DNA from: JAIOSF01 sp034717895
GTDB taxonomy: Bacteria; Campylobacterota; Campylobacteria; Campylobacterales; Arcobacteraceae
Direction of reading: 5' to 3'
Assembly (NCBI GenBank): GCA_034717895.1
Contig: JAYEMD010000149.1
Span: 1-64,000, forward strand
Length of the DNA: 64,000 nucleotides
In this document: positions 10,697-18,809 of the stretch, one piece after another
Layout: each line of letters opens with the position of its first letter
How positions within the stretch are numbered: the first letter of the stretch is position 1
Position numbers and translations under genes: made by a program
Notes under the pieces: generated by a model
Told to the model about the DNA's origin: nothing
Databases searched by the model: none
The model's input: the letters and a program-made list of their open reading frames with translations, nothing else

Positions 10697-11296
10697 ATGA
10701 ACAGTTTAAAAATTATTATTATTTCATCAATTGTATTATTATTTACAGCTTGCAGTTATCCAAGTATGAAATACAATTATGAATTTACCGAGACCAATTA
10801 CGATGAACTTGTGGATAATTTACTTCAAAAAGCATCAAACCAGATCTTTCCCCATCTTAAAAAAGACGAGATCATGCTTGTATCAAATGTAGCAGAAAGC
10901 GTAACCCTAAGTAGTGACAGTAAACTAAGCTTCTTACTTACTGATCTGTTAAAAACAAAATTGGTTTCTAAATATAGTTACACAATAAGAGAGATCGAAC
11001 TTTCTAATAAATTCAGGCTTGGAGGTGAAGGGTTTAAAATACTTACAAGAGATGCGAACAGTATAAACGGAAAAGTTAAAAAAGCCAGATATGCAGTTGT
11101 CAGCACATACACTTTAACTAAAAATCAATTATTATTATTTTTAAAACTTATCGATATTAGAAACGGTAATATATTAGCTGCTTCAACTTTCAGCACTAAC
11201 CTTACATTGGAAATTACTAACGATGAAAATACAAAACTAAAACAAAAAATGGAAAATGAACAACTTTCAAATGTTTACCAGCCTTTAGTGCTATAG
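10697..11296 (+). CDS. FlgO-domain outer-membrane lipoprotein
   Basis: A 199-residue lipoprotein starting at the ATG with an AGAGGA site upstream; a start 19 codons earlier would place charged residues before the signal peptide and is less likely. Lipobox LLFTAC. The body fits the FlgO-type domain: a QIFPHLKKDEIMLVSNV segment, a LLTDLLKTKLVSKYSY helix, then RYAVVSTYTL and a final LIDIRNGNILAAS strand pair. FlgO proteins of Vibrio are flagellum-associated outer-membrane proteins, and the window begins with flgE, but the surface-protease genes lie between, so a flagellar role is only suggested. It is transcribed away from the DUF2202-like gene from a short shared upstream region. Confidence 0.65.
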   Translation: MNSLKIIIISSIVLLFTACSYPSMKYNYEFTETNYDELVDNLLQKASNQIFPHLKKDEIMLVSNVAESVTLSSDSKLSFLLTDLLKTKLVSKYSYTIREIELSNKFRLGGEGFKILTRDANSINGKVKKARYAVVSTYTLTKNQLLLFLKLIDIRNGNILAASTFSTNLTLEITNDENTKLKQKMENEQLSNVYQPLVL

Positions 11297-11310
11297 ATAA
11301 AAAAATATGT

Positions 11311-11347
11311 AAAAAAAAGTACAGTCAAATCAACTGTACTTTTTTTA
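11311..11347. terminator. Bidirectional intrinsic terminator
   Basis: AGTACAGT and ACTGTACT form an 8-bp stem around CAAATCA, with A8 on the left and T7 on the right. It separates the convergent FlgO-like gene and the short adenylate kinase gene. Confidence 0.85.
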
Positions 11348-11365
11348 TTGATAAAATATATGTAA

Positions 11366-11935
11366 TTATATTTTAGATTGAATAAACAGATCCATCTCTT
11401 CAACTATCTCTTCTATTGTTCTTTCGCCGTTTATCTTGTGTAACAGCCCTTTTTGACCATAAAACTCTTGTATATCAGATAATGGATCAGTATAAACTTT
11501 CATTCTGTTATTGAACACATCATTGTTATCATCAGCACCTCTTGCTCGACCTAATACTCTGTCTCTTGCAACATCTTGGGATACTTCTACTTCTATTACA
11601 CTTGTAAGGGTTACTTCAGATTCAGTTGCCAAGTATTTATCAAGTGCTTCCATTTGCTCTATACTTCGTGGATATCCGTCAATAACAACAATATCAGTGG
11701 GAGCATTTTTGATAGCACCTAGAATTGTTTCAATAGCTATTTCAATAGGTACTATATTTCCAACACTAATATATTGATCTATAGTTTTACCTAGTTGGCT
11801 TCCCGTAGCCACTTCTGCTCTAAACATATCACCTGTAGAGTAGTGAGTGATATTCTCATGTTTTTGGGCAATTAATTCAGCATCAGTAGTTTTTCCACTT
11901 CCTGGGGCACCAATTATTAAAAATAGTTTTTTCAT
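11366..11935 (-). CDS. adk: Adenylate kinase, short Campylobacter type
   Basis: Cytosolic enzyme that interconverts 2 ADP with ATP and AMP. At 189 residues it has the length and sequence style of the Campylobacter jejuni enzyme: P-loop GAPGSGKTT at 9-17, HYSTGDMFRAEVATGS for AMP binding, IDGYPRS, and a short lid with RVLGRARGADDN in place of a zinc finger. It stands alone, convergent with the FlgO-like gene. A second, clearly different adenylate kinase lies just upstream on the other strand, so one of the two is probably redundant or specialised. Confidence 0.9.
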   Translation of the reverse strand: MKKLFLIIGAPGSGKTTDAELIAQKHENITHYSTGDMFRAEVATGSQLGKTIDQYISVGNIVPIEIAIETILGAIKNAPTDIVVIDGYPRSIEQMEALDKYLATESEVTLTSVIEVEVSQDVARDRVLGRARGADDNNDVFNNRMKVYTDPLSDIQEFYGQKGLLHKINGERTIEEIVEEMDLFIQSKI

Positions 11936-12105
11936 ACATTTTACCTTATTTGTTATTTATTGATGCAATTGTATCTAAAACTTTTTAAAATTTTTAATTT
12001 ATAAATTTAAAATCTAAATATATTATATTTTCTATAGATAATAATTTGTATTATGAATATATCTTTAGATACAATTGATTATAAACATAAACCAAGGAGA
12101 ACCAT

Positions 12106-12171
12106 ATGGGTCAAAACAGAGATATTATAGAAGATCAATTAAAAGATTGGCTTAATGGAAAAAAACTTTAA
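12106..12171 (+). CDS. Candidate 21-residue micro-protein
   Basis: A 22-codon frame starts MGQNRDIIED and ends DWLNGKKL, with an excellent AAGGAGA site 6 bases before the ATG. It lies in the roughly 350-bp gap between the two adenylate kinase genes. Nothing similar is recognised. The peptide would be a charged amphipathic helix. It could be a genuine small protein or a leader peptide for the downstream kinase gene, which starts 112 bases further on. Support is the ribosome site only. Confidence 0.4.
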   Translation: MGQNRDIIEDQLKDWLNGKKL

Positions 12172-12283
12172 ATTTTCTTTAAAATAATTTTTTAGAAATA
12201 TCTTTTTAAAGATATGTTACATTATGTGTTATTAACAACTTTTTTTATACAATTACAAAAAAATAAAATTAAGGAAATAGAAT

Positions 12284-12925
12284 ATGAATTTAATGGTATT
12301 TGGTGCACCGGGTGCAGGAAAAGGTACTCAAGCAAAATTTTTAATAGAGAAGTATGATATCCCTCAAATTTCAACAGGTGATATTCTAAGAGCTGCAATT
12401 GCAGATAAGACAGATATGGGTATGGAAGCTAAGAAATTTATGGATGAAGGAAAGCTTGTTCCGGATTCAACTATCATTGGTATTATTAAAGACAGATTAG
12501 CCCAGGATGACTGTAAAAAAGGGTTTATTCTTGATGGTTTCCCAAGAACATTACCTCAAGCTGAAGCTTTAAATGAACTTATGAAAGATATGAAAATCTC
12601 TTTAGATAAAGTTATCTCTTTAAATGTTCCCGATGAACTAATAGTAGGTAGAATTACAGGTAGAAGAGTTTGTTCTAAATGTGGTGCTTCATTCCATGTT
12701 GAGTTCAACCCTTCTAAAGAGGAAAATATATGTGACTATTGTGGAAGTGAACTTATCATTAGAAAAGATGACAATGCCGATACGGTAAAAAGTAGACTTA
12801 TAGCTTACCATGAACAAACAGCACCTCTTATTGATTTTTACACTAAGATGGGTGTAATGGTTGAACTTGACGGAACAAAAGATGTTGCAGATGTAACAGC
12901 AGATATGATGGGTGCAATCGAGTAA
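12284..12925 (+). CDS. adk: Adenylate kinase, long zinc-lid type
   Basis: A 213-residue adenylate kinase of the long form. P-loop GAPGAGKGTQ at 7-16, AMP site STGDILRAAI, LDGFPRTLPQA, and a lid with two Cys pairs (CSKC and CDYC) that form the structural zinc site typical of Gram-positive-type enzymes. An AAGGAAATAG site precedes the ATG. It shares neither lid type nor length with the other adenylate kinase nearby and so is not a recent duplicate; independent acquisition or ancient paralogy is inferred. A rho-independent terminator follows immediately. Confidence 0.9.
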   Translation: MNLMVFGAPGAGKGTQAKFLIEKYDIPQISTGDILRAAIADKTDMGMEAKKFMDEGKLVPDSTIIGIIKDRLAQDDCKKGFILDGFPRTLPQAEALNELMKDMKISLDKVISLNVPDELIVGRITGRRVCSKCGASFHVEFNPSKEENICDYCGSELIIRKDDNADTVKSRLIAYHEQTAPLIDFYTKMGVMVELDGTKDVADVTADMMGAIE

Positions 12926-12930
12926 AAAAT

Positions 12931-12957
12931 AAAAAATGGGGAAAGTCCCCGTTTTTC
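12931..12957 (+). terminator. Intrinsic terminator after the long adk
   Basis: GGGGA-AAG-TCCCC hairpin followed by GTTTTT, six bases after the stop codon region of the kinase gene. Confidence 0.7.
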
Positions 12958-12996
12958 ATTTAAAACAACCTATATTCAAATTATATGGAGATATAA

Positions 12997-13248
12997 TTGC
13001 AAGAAAAAGATAGAAAAATTTTTTTAATAAAAAATGAGACTAACGAAACTGTGGGTACTTTTTTTTCAATTTCAAAAGAGAAACTAAAACAATATATTAA
13101 AGATAAAAACTTATATCCAAAAACAAAAATAACAATAGAAGAGTTCATTAATAACGATCTTGATTCAGATGTTGTACCTTTACTCTATACGGAAAGATTT
13201 TTATGGTATGAGTTAAAGCACAGACACTGTGTTCATATAGTAAAGTAG
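12997..13248 (+). CDS. Unknown 83-residue protein
   Basis: Not recognised. The frame starts with TTG eight bases after a GGAG site, which decides this start; there is no better ATG upstream. The product is small, basic and soluble, with Lys-rich sequence, a central ISKEKLKQYIKDKN helix, and an aromatic C-terminus containing RFLWYELKHRHC. No signal peptide or membrane segment. It follows the adk terminator and is convergent with the PPK2 gene, so it is probably a single transcription unit. Coding character (length, ribosome site, Lys/Ile usage like its neighbours) supports a real gene. Confidence 0.6.
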   Translation: MQEKDRKIFLIKNETNETVGTFFSISKEKLKQYIKDKNLYPKTKITIEEFINNDLDSDVVPLLYTERFLWYELKHRHCVHIVK

Positions 13249-13264
13249 AAGTTTTACAAGTTCT

Positions 13265-13295
13265 GTGTCAAGTTGATTATATCAACCATTGACAC
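13265..13295. terminator. Hairpin between convergent genes
   Basis: GTGTCAA-GTTGAT and ATCAAC-TTGACAC pair around a short TAT loop, in the 64-bp gap between the unknown small gene and the PPK2 gene. The T-tracts are weak, so efficiency is uncertain. Confidence 0.5.
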
Positions 13296-13312
13296 TGACC
13301 TTTATTTATTTA

Positions 13313-14203
13313 TTAATTTATATATTTACCACAGCTTGTTCTTTGAGCATCCATTATCTCAATCTCTCTAGCGCCGGATATAACTATTTCTGGATCAAGG
13401 GAAAGATCTAAAGAGCTATCTCTGTTATCATAATTTATTGAATTTAAGATAACCTTTAAAGCTTCTAATCTTGCTAAATGCTTATTATCTGATCTTATTA
13501 CAGTCCAAGGTGCATTATGAGAGTGAGTAAGCCTTATCATATTATATTTTGATCTAGTAAAATCATCCCATCTCTCTTGAGCCTGCATATCTATCTCACT
13601 TAATTTCCATTGTCTTAAAGGATCATTTTTTCTTCTCTCAAATCTTCTTGCCTGCTCCTCTTTTGTTACCGAGAAATAGAGTTTTACCAGAATAGTACCT
13701 TGTCTTGTTAGATCTTTTTCAAAACCCAACACCCCTTTCATAAAATCTGCATACTCTTTCTTTGTACAAAAACCAAACACATCTTCAACCATTGCTCTAT
13801 TGTACCAAGATCTATCAAAGAGTACTATCTCACCGCCTCTTGGAAAATGTTGGATATATTTTTGATAGAACCATTGAGTTTTCTGCTCCTCTGTAGGTTT
13901 TCCAAGGGCTACGACTCTATAATGTTTTTCATTCATATATCTTGTAACTCTTCTTATTGTTCCCCCTTTTCCGGCTGCATCTCTACCTTCAAAAAGTATT
14001 ATCATCTTTTGATTGTTGTTTTCAATATGTCTTTGTAATTTTATAAGTTCTGCTTGATAAGGTTTAAGCTCTTTTTCTTGTTTATATTTCTTTAAAGCTT
14101 TTGTATTCTCATTTGTTGAAGAGTTTGTTTTTTTAAAAGATTCTATCAACTCTTCCAATGTTACCGTTTGTCCATCTATCTCAAAACTACTATCATTTTC
14201 CAT
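13313..14203 (-). CDS. ppk2: Polyphosphate kinase 2, class I
   Basis: PPK2 enzymes transfer phosphate between inorganic polyphosphate and nucleotides, usually making nucleoside di- or triphosphates. The 296-residue product shows the single-domain class I layout: Walker A FEGRDAAGKGGTIRR near 70-84, the conserved GKPTEEQKTQWFYQKY, HFPRGGEIVLFDRSWYNR with Walker B, and the lid segment RRKNDPLRQWKLSEID. The N-terminal 50 residues are family-variable. An AAGGAAGC site precedes the ATG. With two adenylate kinases beside it, this neighbourhood is centred on adenylate phosphate balance; that link is inferred from position. Confidence 0.93.
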   Translation of the reverse strand: MENDSSFEIDGQTVTLEELIESFKKTNSSTNENTKALKKYKQEKELKPYQAELIKLQRHIENNNQKMIILFEGRDAAGKGGTIRRVTRYMNEKHYRVVALGKPTEEQKTQWFYQKYIQHFPRGGEIVLFDRSWYNRAMVEDVFGFCTKKEYADFMKGVLGFEKDLTRQGTILVKLYFSVTKEEQARRFERRKNDPLRQWKLSEIDMQAQERWDDFTRSKYNMIRLTHSHNAPWTVIRSDNKHLARLEALKVILNSINYDNRDSSLDLSLDPEIVISGAREIEIMDAQRTSCGKYIN

Positions 14204-14332
14204 ATGCTTCCTTATTCTAATTAATTTACCGTTTATGTATTATATAACTATTCCTTTTAATTAAAGATATAAAATTATGAGCTGTTTATTGTGATTAGTA
14301 ATAAATAAAGGTTTTATTTTAATTTATTTTGT

Positions 14333-14362
14333 AAAAAACGACCGCCGGAGAGAAAAGCGGTC
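14333..14362 (-). terminator. Intrinsic terminator after sorB
   Basis: On the minus strand GACCGC and GCGGTC pair around a 11-base loop and are followed by GTTTTTTAC, just past the sorB stop codon. Confidence 0.75.
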
Positions 14363-14378
14363 ATTTATAACTAGTGAT

Positions 14379-14795
14379 CTACTTTGAAGTAGTATCGTAA
14401 GGGTTTTTCGGTAATGCCGTTAAAGGAAGATTTTTTCTTCTTTCAATTTTATCATCCGGTGCATAGTTTTTAGCAAGATAATCCAAGATCACCTTCTCAG
14501 TATTTTCACCTTTTGCATTAGGCATATCCAAAGACCATAGTCCTTGTGTTTTTTGCATCCATACAATCATATCTTTCCATGTTTGTCTATCACCTCTTTG
14601 AAGAGTAATAAACTTGGCGCTGTGACATACCGTACAGTTTGCAATAACATCTTCAACACCTTTATCAACAATTAAGCCAGTTGCAGGATCTATAGCTTGT
14701 ACTGCTTTAACTTTTTTAGGTGCGGCTGCATTTACGCTAAGTGCAAAAACTGCACTTAGAGCCAATGTTCCAATAACTTTTGTTAGAGTTCTCAT
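14379..14795 (-). CDS. sorB: Sulfite dehydrogenase cytochrome c subunit SorB
   Basis: A 138-residue periplasmic monohaem cytochrome that takes electrons from SorA and passes them to the respiratory chain. A Sec signal peptide (to about residue 24, ending VNAA) is followed by a single haem site CTVCH near residue 54-58 and a possible Met ligand in WMQKTQGLWSLDMPNAKGE. Nine bases separate it from sorA, so the two are one operon, the order seen in SorAB systems. A terminator follows. The sequence fits SorB rather than a general class I cytochrome because of its context and the preserved NCTVCHSAKFI core. Confidence 0.85.
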   Translation of the reverse strand: MRTLTKVIGTLALSAVFALSVNAAAPKKVKAVQAIDPATGLIVDKGVEDVIANCTVCHSAKFITLQRGDRQTWKDMIVWMQKTQGLWSLDMPNAKGENTEKVILDYLAKNYAPDDKIERRKNLPLTALPKNPYDTTSK

Positions 14796-14804
14796 AGTAA
14801 CTCC

Positions 14805-16142
14805 TTATACAGCTTGAACTGCGATTCTGTGACAAGAGTTGTTTAAGTATCCTCTTGGATTCCATCCCGGAAGTACCATTGGTTGTGATTTACCGTTTGA
14901 ATCTACCGCTCTAGCCCATACTTCATAATAACCGTGAATAGGTAGAGATACAACAGCTGACCATTTTTGCCACGCAAGTTTGTTAGCAGCCATCTCTAGA
15001 TTTGCTTTTTGCCATGTAGCACCAAAGTCAATCGATACATACATCTCTTTAACATCTAGATCACCGGCCCAAGCTTTTCCTCTTACCTCAAACGGCTTAC
15101 CTGTTTCTCTGTTTACACCGGTTTTAGGGTATGTAACTATAGACTTAACAGGCATAGATTCAATTGTAACCATATCTGGCTTAGGTACTTTTGTACCAGG
15201 AGCTACAGGATTGCCAGGTACTCTGTATGATTGACCTGTCATTTTCTTACCGTCATGAACAGTATCTCTAATCATAATTTTTTTCAGCCATTTACCGGAT
15301 ACGGATGCAGGCCATCCACCGGCAACTAATCTTAAAGGAGCACCGTTTTGGTAGTGAATAGGCTCACCGTTTAATTCCCATGCAAGTAGTGTTTCAGCTT
15401 CTAATGCTTTTGCAATCGGAACACCTCTTGAGATAACAGGCTTAGTAGTATCACCGCTTAAATGAACGTCAGCACCTTTATATCCGATATAGATAGCTTT
15501 TTGTGTAAGTCCCATCTCAGCTAAAACATCTTTAAGTCTTACCCCAGTCCATTTTGGACATGCAATTGCACCGGTTGACCATTGGTTACCTTTTGCAGGG
15601 GGATTGTACTCAGATCTACCGTTACCGCCACACTCGATTTGAAGTGCATATGTATAGTGTTTATATTTTTTCTTTAGATCACCTATAGTTAATTTTATAT
15701 GTTCTTTTTTTGCAGTACCTTTATCTGCGATAATCTCAAAAGACCATGAATCAGTATTTTCAACTGTCGTTGCTTCCACAGGAGGCTGACCGTTATTTCT
15801 GATAAATGCATATTTATTTGGAGTAAAGTCATCATCTAATAGATGAGGAGGAGTCTCTGCATTGATTGGTCTGTCATTTAGATAAACAAGTCCGCTCTTA
15901 CCTTTTACCTTAAAAGGTGCATTGCTGTCTGCAAGTGCAGCAGGGATAAGTCCACCAGGCATTTTGTCGGCAAACGGTATATTTGAACCAACTGCAGCCG
16001 CCATAGCCATTAATGCCGATTTTTTTAAAAATCCTCTTCTTGTATTTGGGTCTACTTCTCTACCAAATAGCTCAAGATCAGCTTTTGATGCATCTTTAGC
16101 ATAAGCTTCATGTATACCTATCTCTTTTACTTCGTTTTCCAT
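14805..16142 (-). CDS. sorA: Sulfite:cytochrome c oxidoreductase, molybdopterin subunit SorA
   Basis: Oxidises sulfite to sulfate in the periplasm using a molybdenum cofactor. The 445-residue precursor has a twin-arginine signal, NTRRGFLKKSALMA (about 33-46), as required for export of a folded Mo protein. The sulfite-oxidase-fold core includes the Mo-ligating Cys in LQIECGGNGRSEY, followed by WSTGAIACPKWTGVRLKDVL and RLVAGGWPASVSGKWLKKI. The C-terminal third is the Mo-co dimerisation domain (about 310-440). It leads the sorAB operon. The divergent neighbour is moeA, which makes its cofactor. The upstream gap of 210 bases is AT-rich and must hold both promoters. Confidence 0.92.
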   Translation of the reverse strand: MENEVKEIGIHEAYAKDASKADLELFGREVDPNTRRGFLKKSALMAMAAAVGSNIPFADKMPGGLIPAALADSNAPFKVKGKSGLVYLNDRPINAETPPHLLDDDFTPNKYAFIRNNGQPPVEATTVENTDSWSFEIIADKGTAKKEHIKLTIGDLKKKYKHYTYALQIECGGNGRSEYNPPAKGNQWSTGAIACPKWTGVRLKDVLAEMGLTQKAIYIGYKGADVHLSGDTTKPVISRGVPIAKALEAETLLAWELNGEPIHYQNGAPLRLVAGGWPASVSGKWLKKIMIRDTVHDGKKMTGQSYRVPGNPVAPGTKVPKPDMVTIESMPVKSIVTYPKTGVNRETGKPFEVRGKAWAGDLDVKEMYVSIDFGATWQKANLEMAANKLAWQKWSAVVSLPIHGYYEVWARAVDSNGKSQPMVLPGWNPRGYLNNSCHRIAVQAV

Positions 16143-16352
16143 ATAAAGTCCTTTAGTTATTAAATATTTATAAGATTAACTTATGAGATGTAGTATTACA
16201 TAATTAATTTTAAATTATAATTAAAAGTCAGTAAAGATTATTTATATATATTATAATAGATTATAATAGATGACAAAAAAGTGACATTATCTATATTAAA
16301 ATTTCACTAATTATTTAAGTAAATTTATATATTGATTTGATATTATTCAAGT

Positions 16353-17564
16353 ATGAAAAAATTTATAAGTTATAACCAATCGTTAGAGATATTAAATAGT
16401 ATAGAGCAAGGGGTGTTATCAACACAAAAAGTTTATGTAGCACAAAGTTTGGGAGATATTTTAGCAACTGATATTATTGCAGATGTAAACTCCCCTGCTT
16501 TTGTTACTTCAGGGATGGACGGATATGCAATAAAACACAGTGATATCCAAAGCAATAAAATAAAAATCATAGATAAAAACCCTGCAGGTGAAGTTGTAGA
16601 GTCTGAAGTTGCAGAGGGTACAACTATCAAAACTTTTACAGGTTCTTTAATGCCAAAAGGCTCTGATACGCTTGTGCCTATAGAAAATGTAAAAGTTCAA
16701 GACAATAATAATATTATTATTACAATACCTGTACAAAAAGGGTTTGCCGTAAGAGATGTGGGGGAAAACTATAAAAAAGGTGAAGTTCTTATTAAAAAAG
16801 GGACTATCATAGATTTTGCACATATAGGAGTAATGGCAAGTTTAAATGTAGTTCAGGTTGAAGTATATCAAAAACCTACAGTTGCCATTGCAAGTACCGG
16901 AAGCGAGATACTGGATGTTGGGCAGATACAGACAAATAACGCACAAATAAGAAGCTCAAACCATCTGACTTTAGAAGCAATAGCATCAAAACACGGTGCA
17001 GATGTAATTCAAATGGGTGTTGTAAAAGATGATAAAGATTCCATAACGGAACTATTGAACAATGCTCTTAAAAATACTGATATTGTTGTAACAACGGGCG
17101 GTGTTAGTGTAGGTGACTATGATTATGTAAAAGATGTGATCAAAGATACTCTTGGTGCGGAGGTATTGTTCCAGGGGGTTAATATAAAGCCGGGTCAGCA
17201 TATACTTTTTGCTCACAAGAAGGGTAAATATATTATAGGACTACCGGGATTTGCCTACTCAAGTACGGTTACATTCCTTTTATATGTACTTCCTTTGATC
17301 TTTAAGTTTAAAGGTTCAAATGAAACTTTAAATATAGTAGATGCAATAATAGATGAAGATTATAATAAGAAGCAGTCTAAAACTATATTTAGTGCCTGTA
17401 ATGTAAATCTAATAAACGGTCAATATATAGTTGACTTTGAAGGGAAGAGAAGCGGTACAAGTGCAATATTGACAAATATGCTTGAGAATCCCGGACTTTT
17501 AATACAGGAAGAGGATGACACGGATCTTAAAAAAGGTGACAAAGTAAAAGTTATACTCTTATAA
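16353..17564 (+). CDS. moeA: Molybdopterin molybdenumtransferase MoeA
   Basis: Inserts molybdate into adenylylated molybdopterin, the last step of Mo cofactor assembly. The 403-residue protein has the expected order: SGMDGYAIKHSDI near 50-62, FTGSLMPKGSDTLVPIE near 91-107, the MoCF-binding domain with ASTGSEI and TTGGVSVGDYDYV, GLPGFAYSSTVTF, then the small C-terminal beta domain. The start follows a weak ribosome site. It is divergent from sorAB, whose SorA needs this cofactor, which makes a functional link likely, though MoeA serves every molybdo-enzyme of the cell. Confidence 0.93.
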   Translation: MKKFISYNQSLEILNSIEQGVLSTQKVYVAQSLGDILATDIIADVNSPAFVTSGMDGYAIKHSDIQSNKIKIIDKNPAGEVVESEVAEGTTIKTFTGSLMPKGSDTLVPIENVKVQDNNNIIITIPVQKGFAVRDVGENYKKGEVLIKKGTIIDFAHIGVMASLNVVQVEVYQKPTVAIASTGSEILDVGQIQTNNAQIRSSNHLTLEAIASKHGADVIQMGVVKDDKDSITELLNNALKNTDIVVTTGGVSVGDYDYVKDVIKDTLGAEVLFQGVNIKPGQHILFAHKKGKYIIGLPGFAYSSTVTFLLYVLPLIFKFKGSNETLNIVDAIIDEDYNKKQSKTIFSACNVNLINGQYIVDFEGKRSGTSAILTNMLENPGLLIQEEDDTDLKKGDKVKVILL

Positions 17565-17586
17565 CTCTTACTCCAAAGCTTACGTT

Positions 17587-18423
17587 TTATATCACTTGCT
17601 GATGCAAGAATGAACAGTTTGAAAGTTCCTCTTTATCTTCACTGTTTGCGTGAGCTTTAATATCATCAAAACTGTGTATATTTGAATCATACACATAGAT
17701 AAACACCTCATCCCCTACTTCTAAAAATGTACTCTCTCCAAAATCAGTATAACTAGTAGCTCCTATACTTATAACCATCCCTTCAGGTGAGTTACAATTT
17801 TTAATATGTTCGCTAAGATTTTCTAAAGGACCATTATCTTTTTGCTCGTTTAGCTTTTGAATAATCCAATCTTTTAACTGTCCATAGATATAGTTGTAAG
17901 TTTTTACGGCACTATCTTCACCGTATTGGTATACTTTACCGTCTCTTTTAAGAAAAGAAGATATATTATAGCTCTCTAAGATTCCATTTGAGTCAAAACT
18001 ATCCAAAGCTATTATCTGCGATGAGATACCCTTGGTTTCTTCAGCCCAGTTTTTCTTTTCACTTATCTTTTTTGCACCCTCTTTTCTAATAGTACAATCA
18101 TTATAAGCTGTAAAAAAGTTTGGTATAAAATCTACAACCTTACCATCTTTATATTTTAGCTCACAGATCAAGGCAACCTCAGGTTCCATCTGTAAGTTAC
18201 CGTCTTTGGTTCTTGGATGTACAATATTTTTACTTGATAGTGGATAGGTACCTAAAAAACTCTCACTGTTTGGCAGATAAAAAGGGAAAATACCTTTGGG
18301 TGCATTTTCATCCTCTACTACTACATCCACAAAATCGGATGCTTCACCAGCCTGCTCTAAATGGTGGGCAAAATTTCCGGCTATTCCAAAACCTATAAAT
18401 TTTTTTAAATGATTCTTGCTCAT
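17587..18423 (-). CDS. DUF5718-like protein of unknown function
   Basis: A 278-residue soluble protein without signal peptide. The N-terminus FIGFGIAGNFAHHLEQAGEA, then GIFPFYLPN, FLGTYPLS and MEPEVALICEL resemble the uncharacterised DUF5718 family; the family name is from memory and is tentative. The EPEVALICEL and later GMVISIGATSYTDFG segments are also reminiscent of the fumarylacetoacetate hydrolase fold, with EPE as a possible metal-binding motif, but the resemblance is short. It is convergent with moeA with a 22-bp gap, and divergent from a small unknown gene. No operon partner, so no role is proposed. Confidence 0.55.
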   Translation of the reverse strand: MSKNHLKKFIGFGIAGNFAHHLEQAGEASDFVDVVVEDENAPKGIFPFYLPNSESFLGTYPLSSKNIVHPRTKDGNLQMEPEVALICELKYKDGKVVDFIPNFFTAYNDCTIRKEGAKKISEKKNWAEETKGISSQIIALDSFDSNGILESYNISSFLKRDGKVYQYGEDSAVKTYNYIYGQLKDWIIQKLNEQKDNGPLENLSEHIKNCNSPEGMVISIGATSYTDFGESTFLEVGDEVFIYVYDSNIHSFDDIKAHANSEDKEELSNCSFLHQQVI

Positions 18424-18505
18424 ATTATTCTCTTTTATTATTTTTTACCATTGTATCATAATAATTTTTATGCTATCATATCCGAAATCAATATGGAGGA
18501 TAGTT

Positions 18506-18718
18506 ATGTCAAATACAACACAAATAGAAACAATAGAATTAGCGGGTACAAAAAGCGGTACTATAAGTATAGCAAATGTTGCTGATCCTTATGGTGCAAA
18601 CACCGGTGAAGTTACAAGCATCGGTATCTCTTTAGTTGGAGATGAAGTTGAATGGAAAGTTCATATACCAAAAGAAAACATCGATGCAGTAATAGCTGCA
18701 CTACAAAAAGCAAAGTAA
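18506..18718 (+). CDS. Unknown 70-residue protein
   Basis: Starts at the ATG preceded by TGGAGGATAG; a start 30 codons upstream would add a hydrophobic, poorly conserved-looking leader that lies in the divergent promoter region. The product is a compact acidic protein: IETIELAGTKSGTISIAN, then VTSIGISLVGDEVEWKVHIP, then a C-terminal helix IDAVIAALQKAK. This predicts a beta-sheet with a closing helix. It is monocistronic, with its own terminator overlapping the last codons. Not recognised. Confidence 0.65.
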   Translation: MSNTTQIETIELAGTKSGTISIANVADPYGANTGEVTSIGISLVGDEVEWKVHIPKENIDAVIAALQKAK

Positions 18719-18735
18719 TCTTTACTTTGCTTTTA
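18706..18735 (+). terminator. Intrinsic terminator overlapping a stop codon
   Basis: AAAGCAAAGTAA and TTTACTTTGCTTT pair with almost no loop excess, and T-rich sequence follows. The left arm contains the last codons and the stop of the 70-residue gene. Confidence 0.75.
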
Positions 18736-18809
18736 CTTCCTATTTTTAACTAATTACTTATTCAACTTTTACTATTATATACTCTTAAAATATAAATATT
18801 GGAAATATT

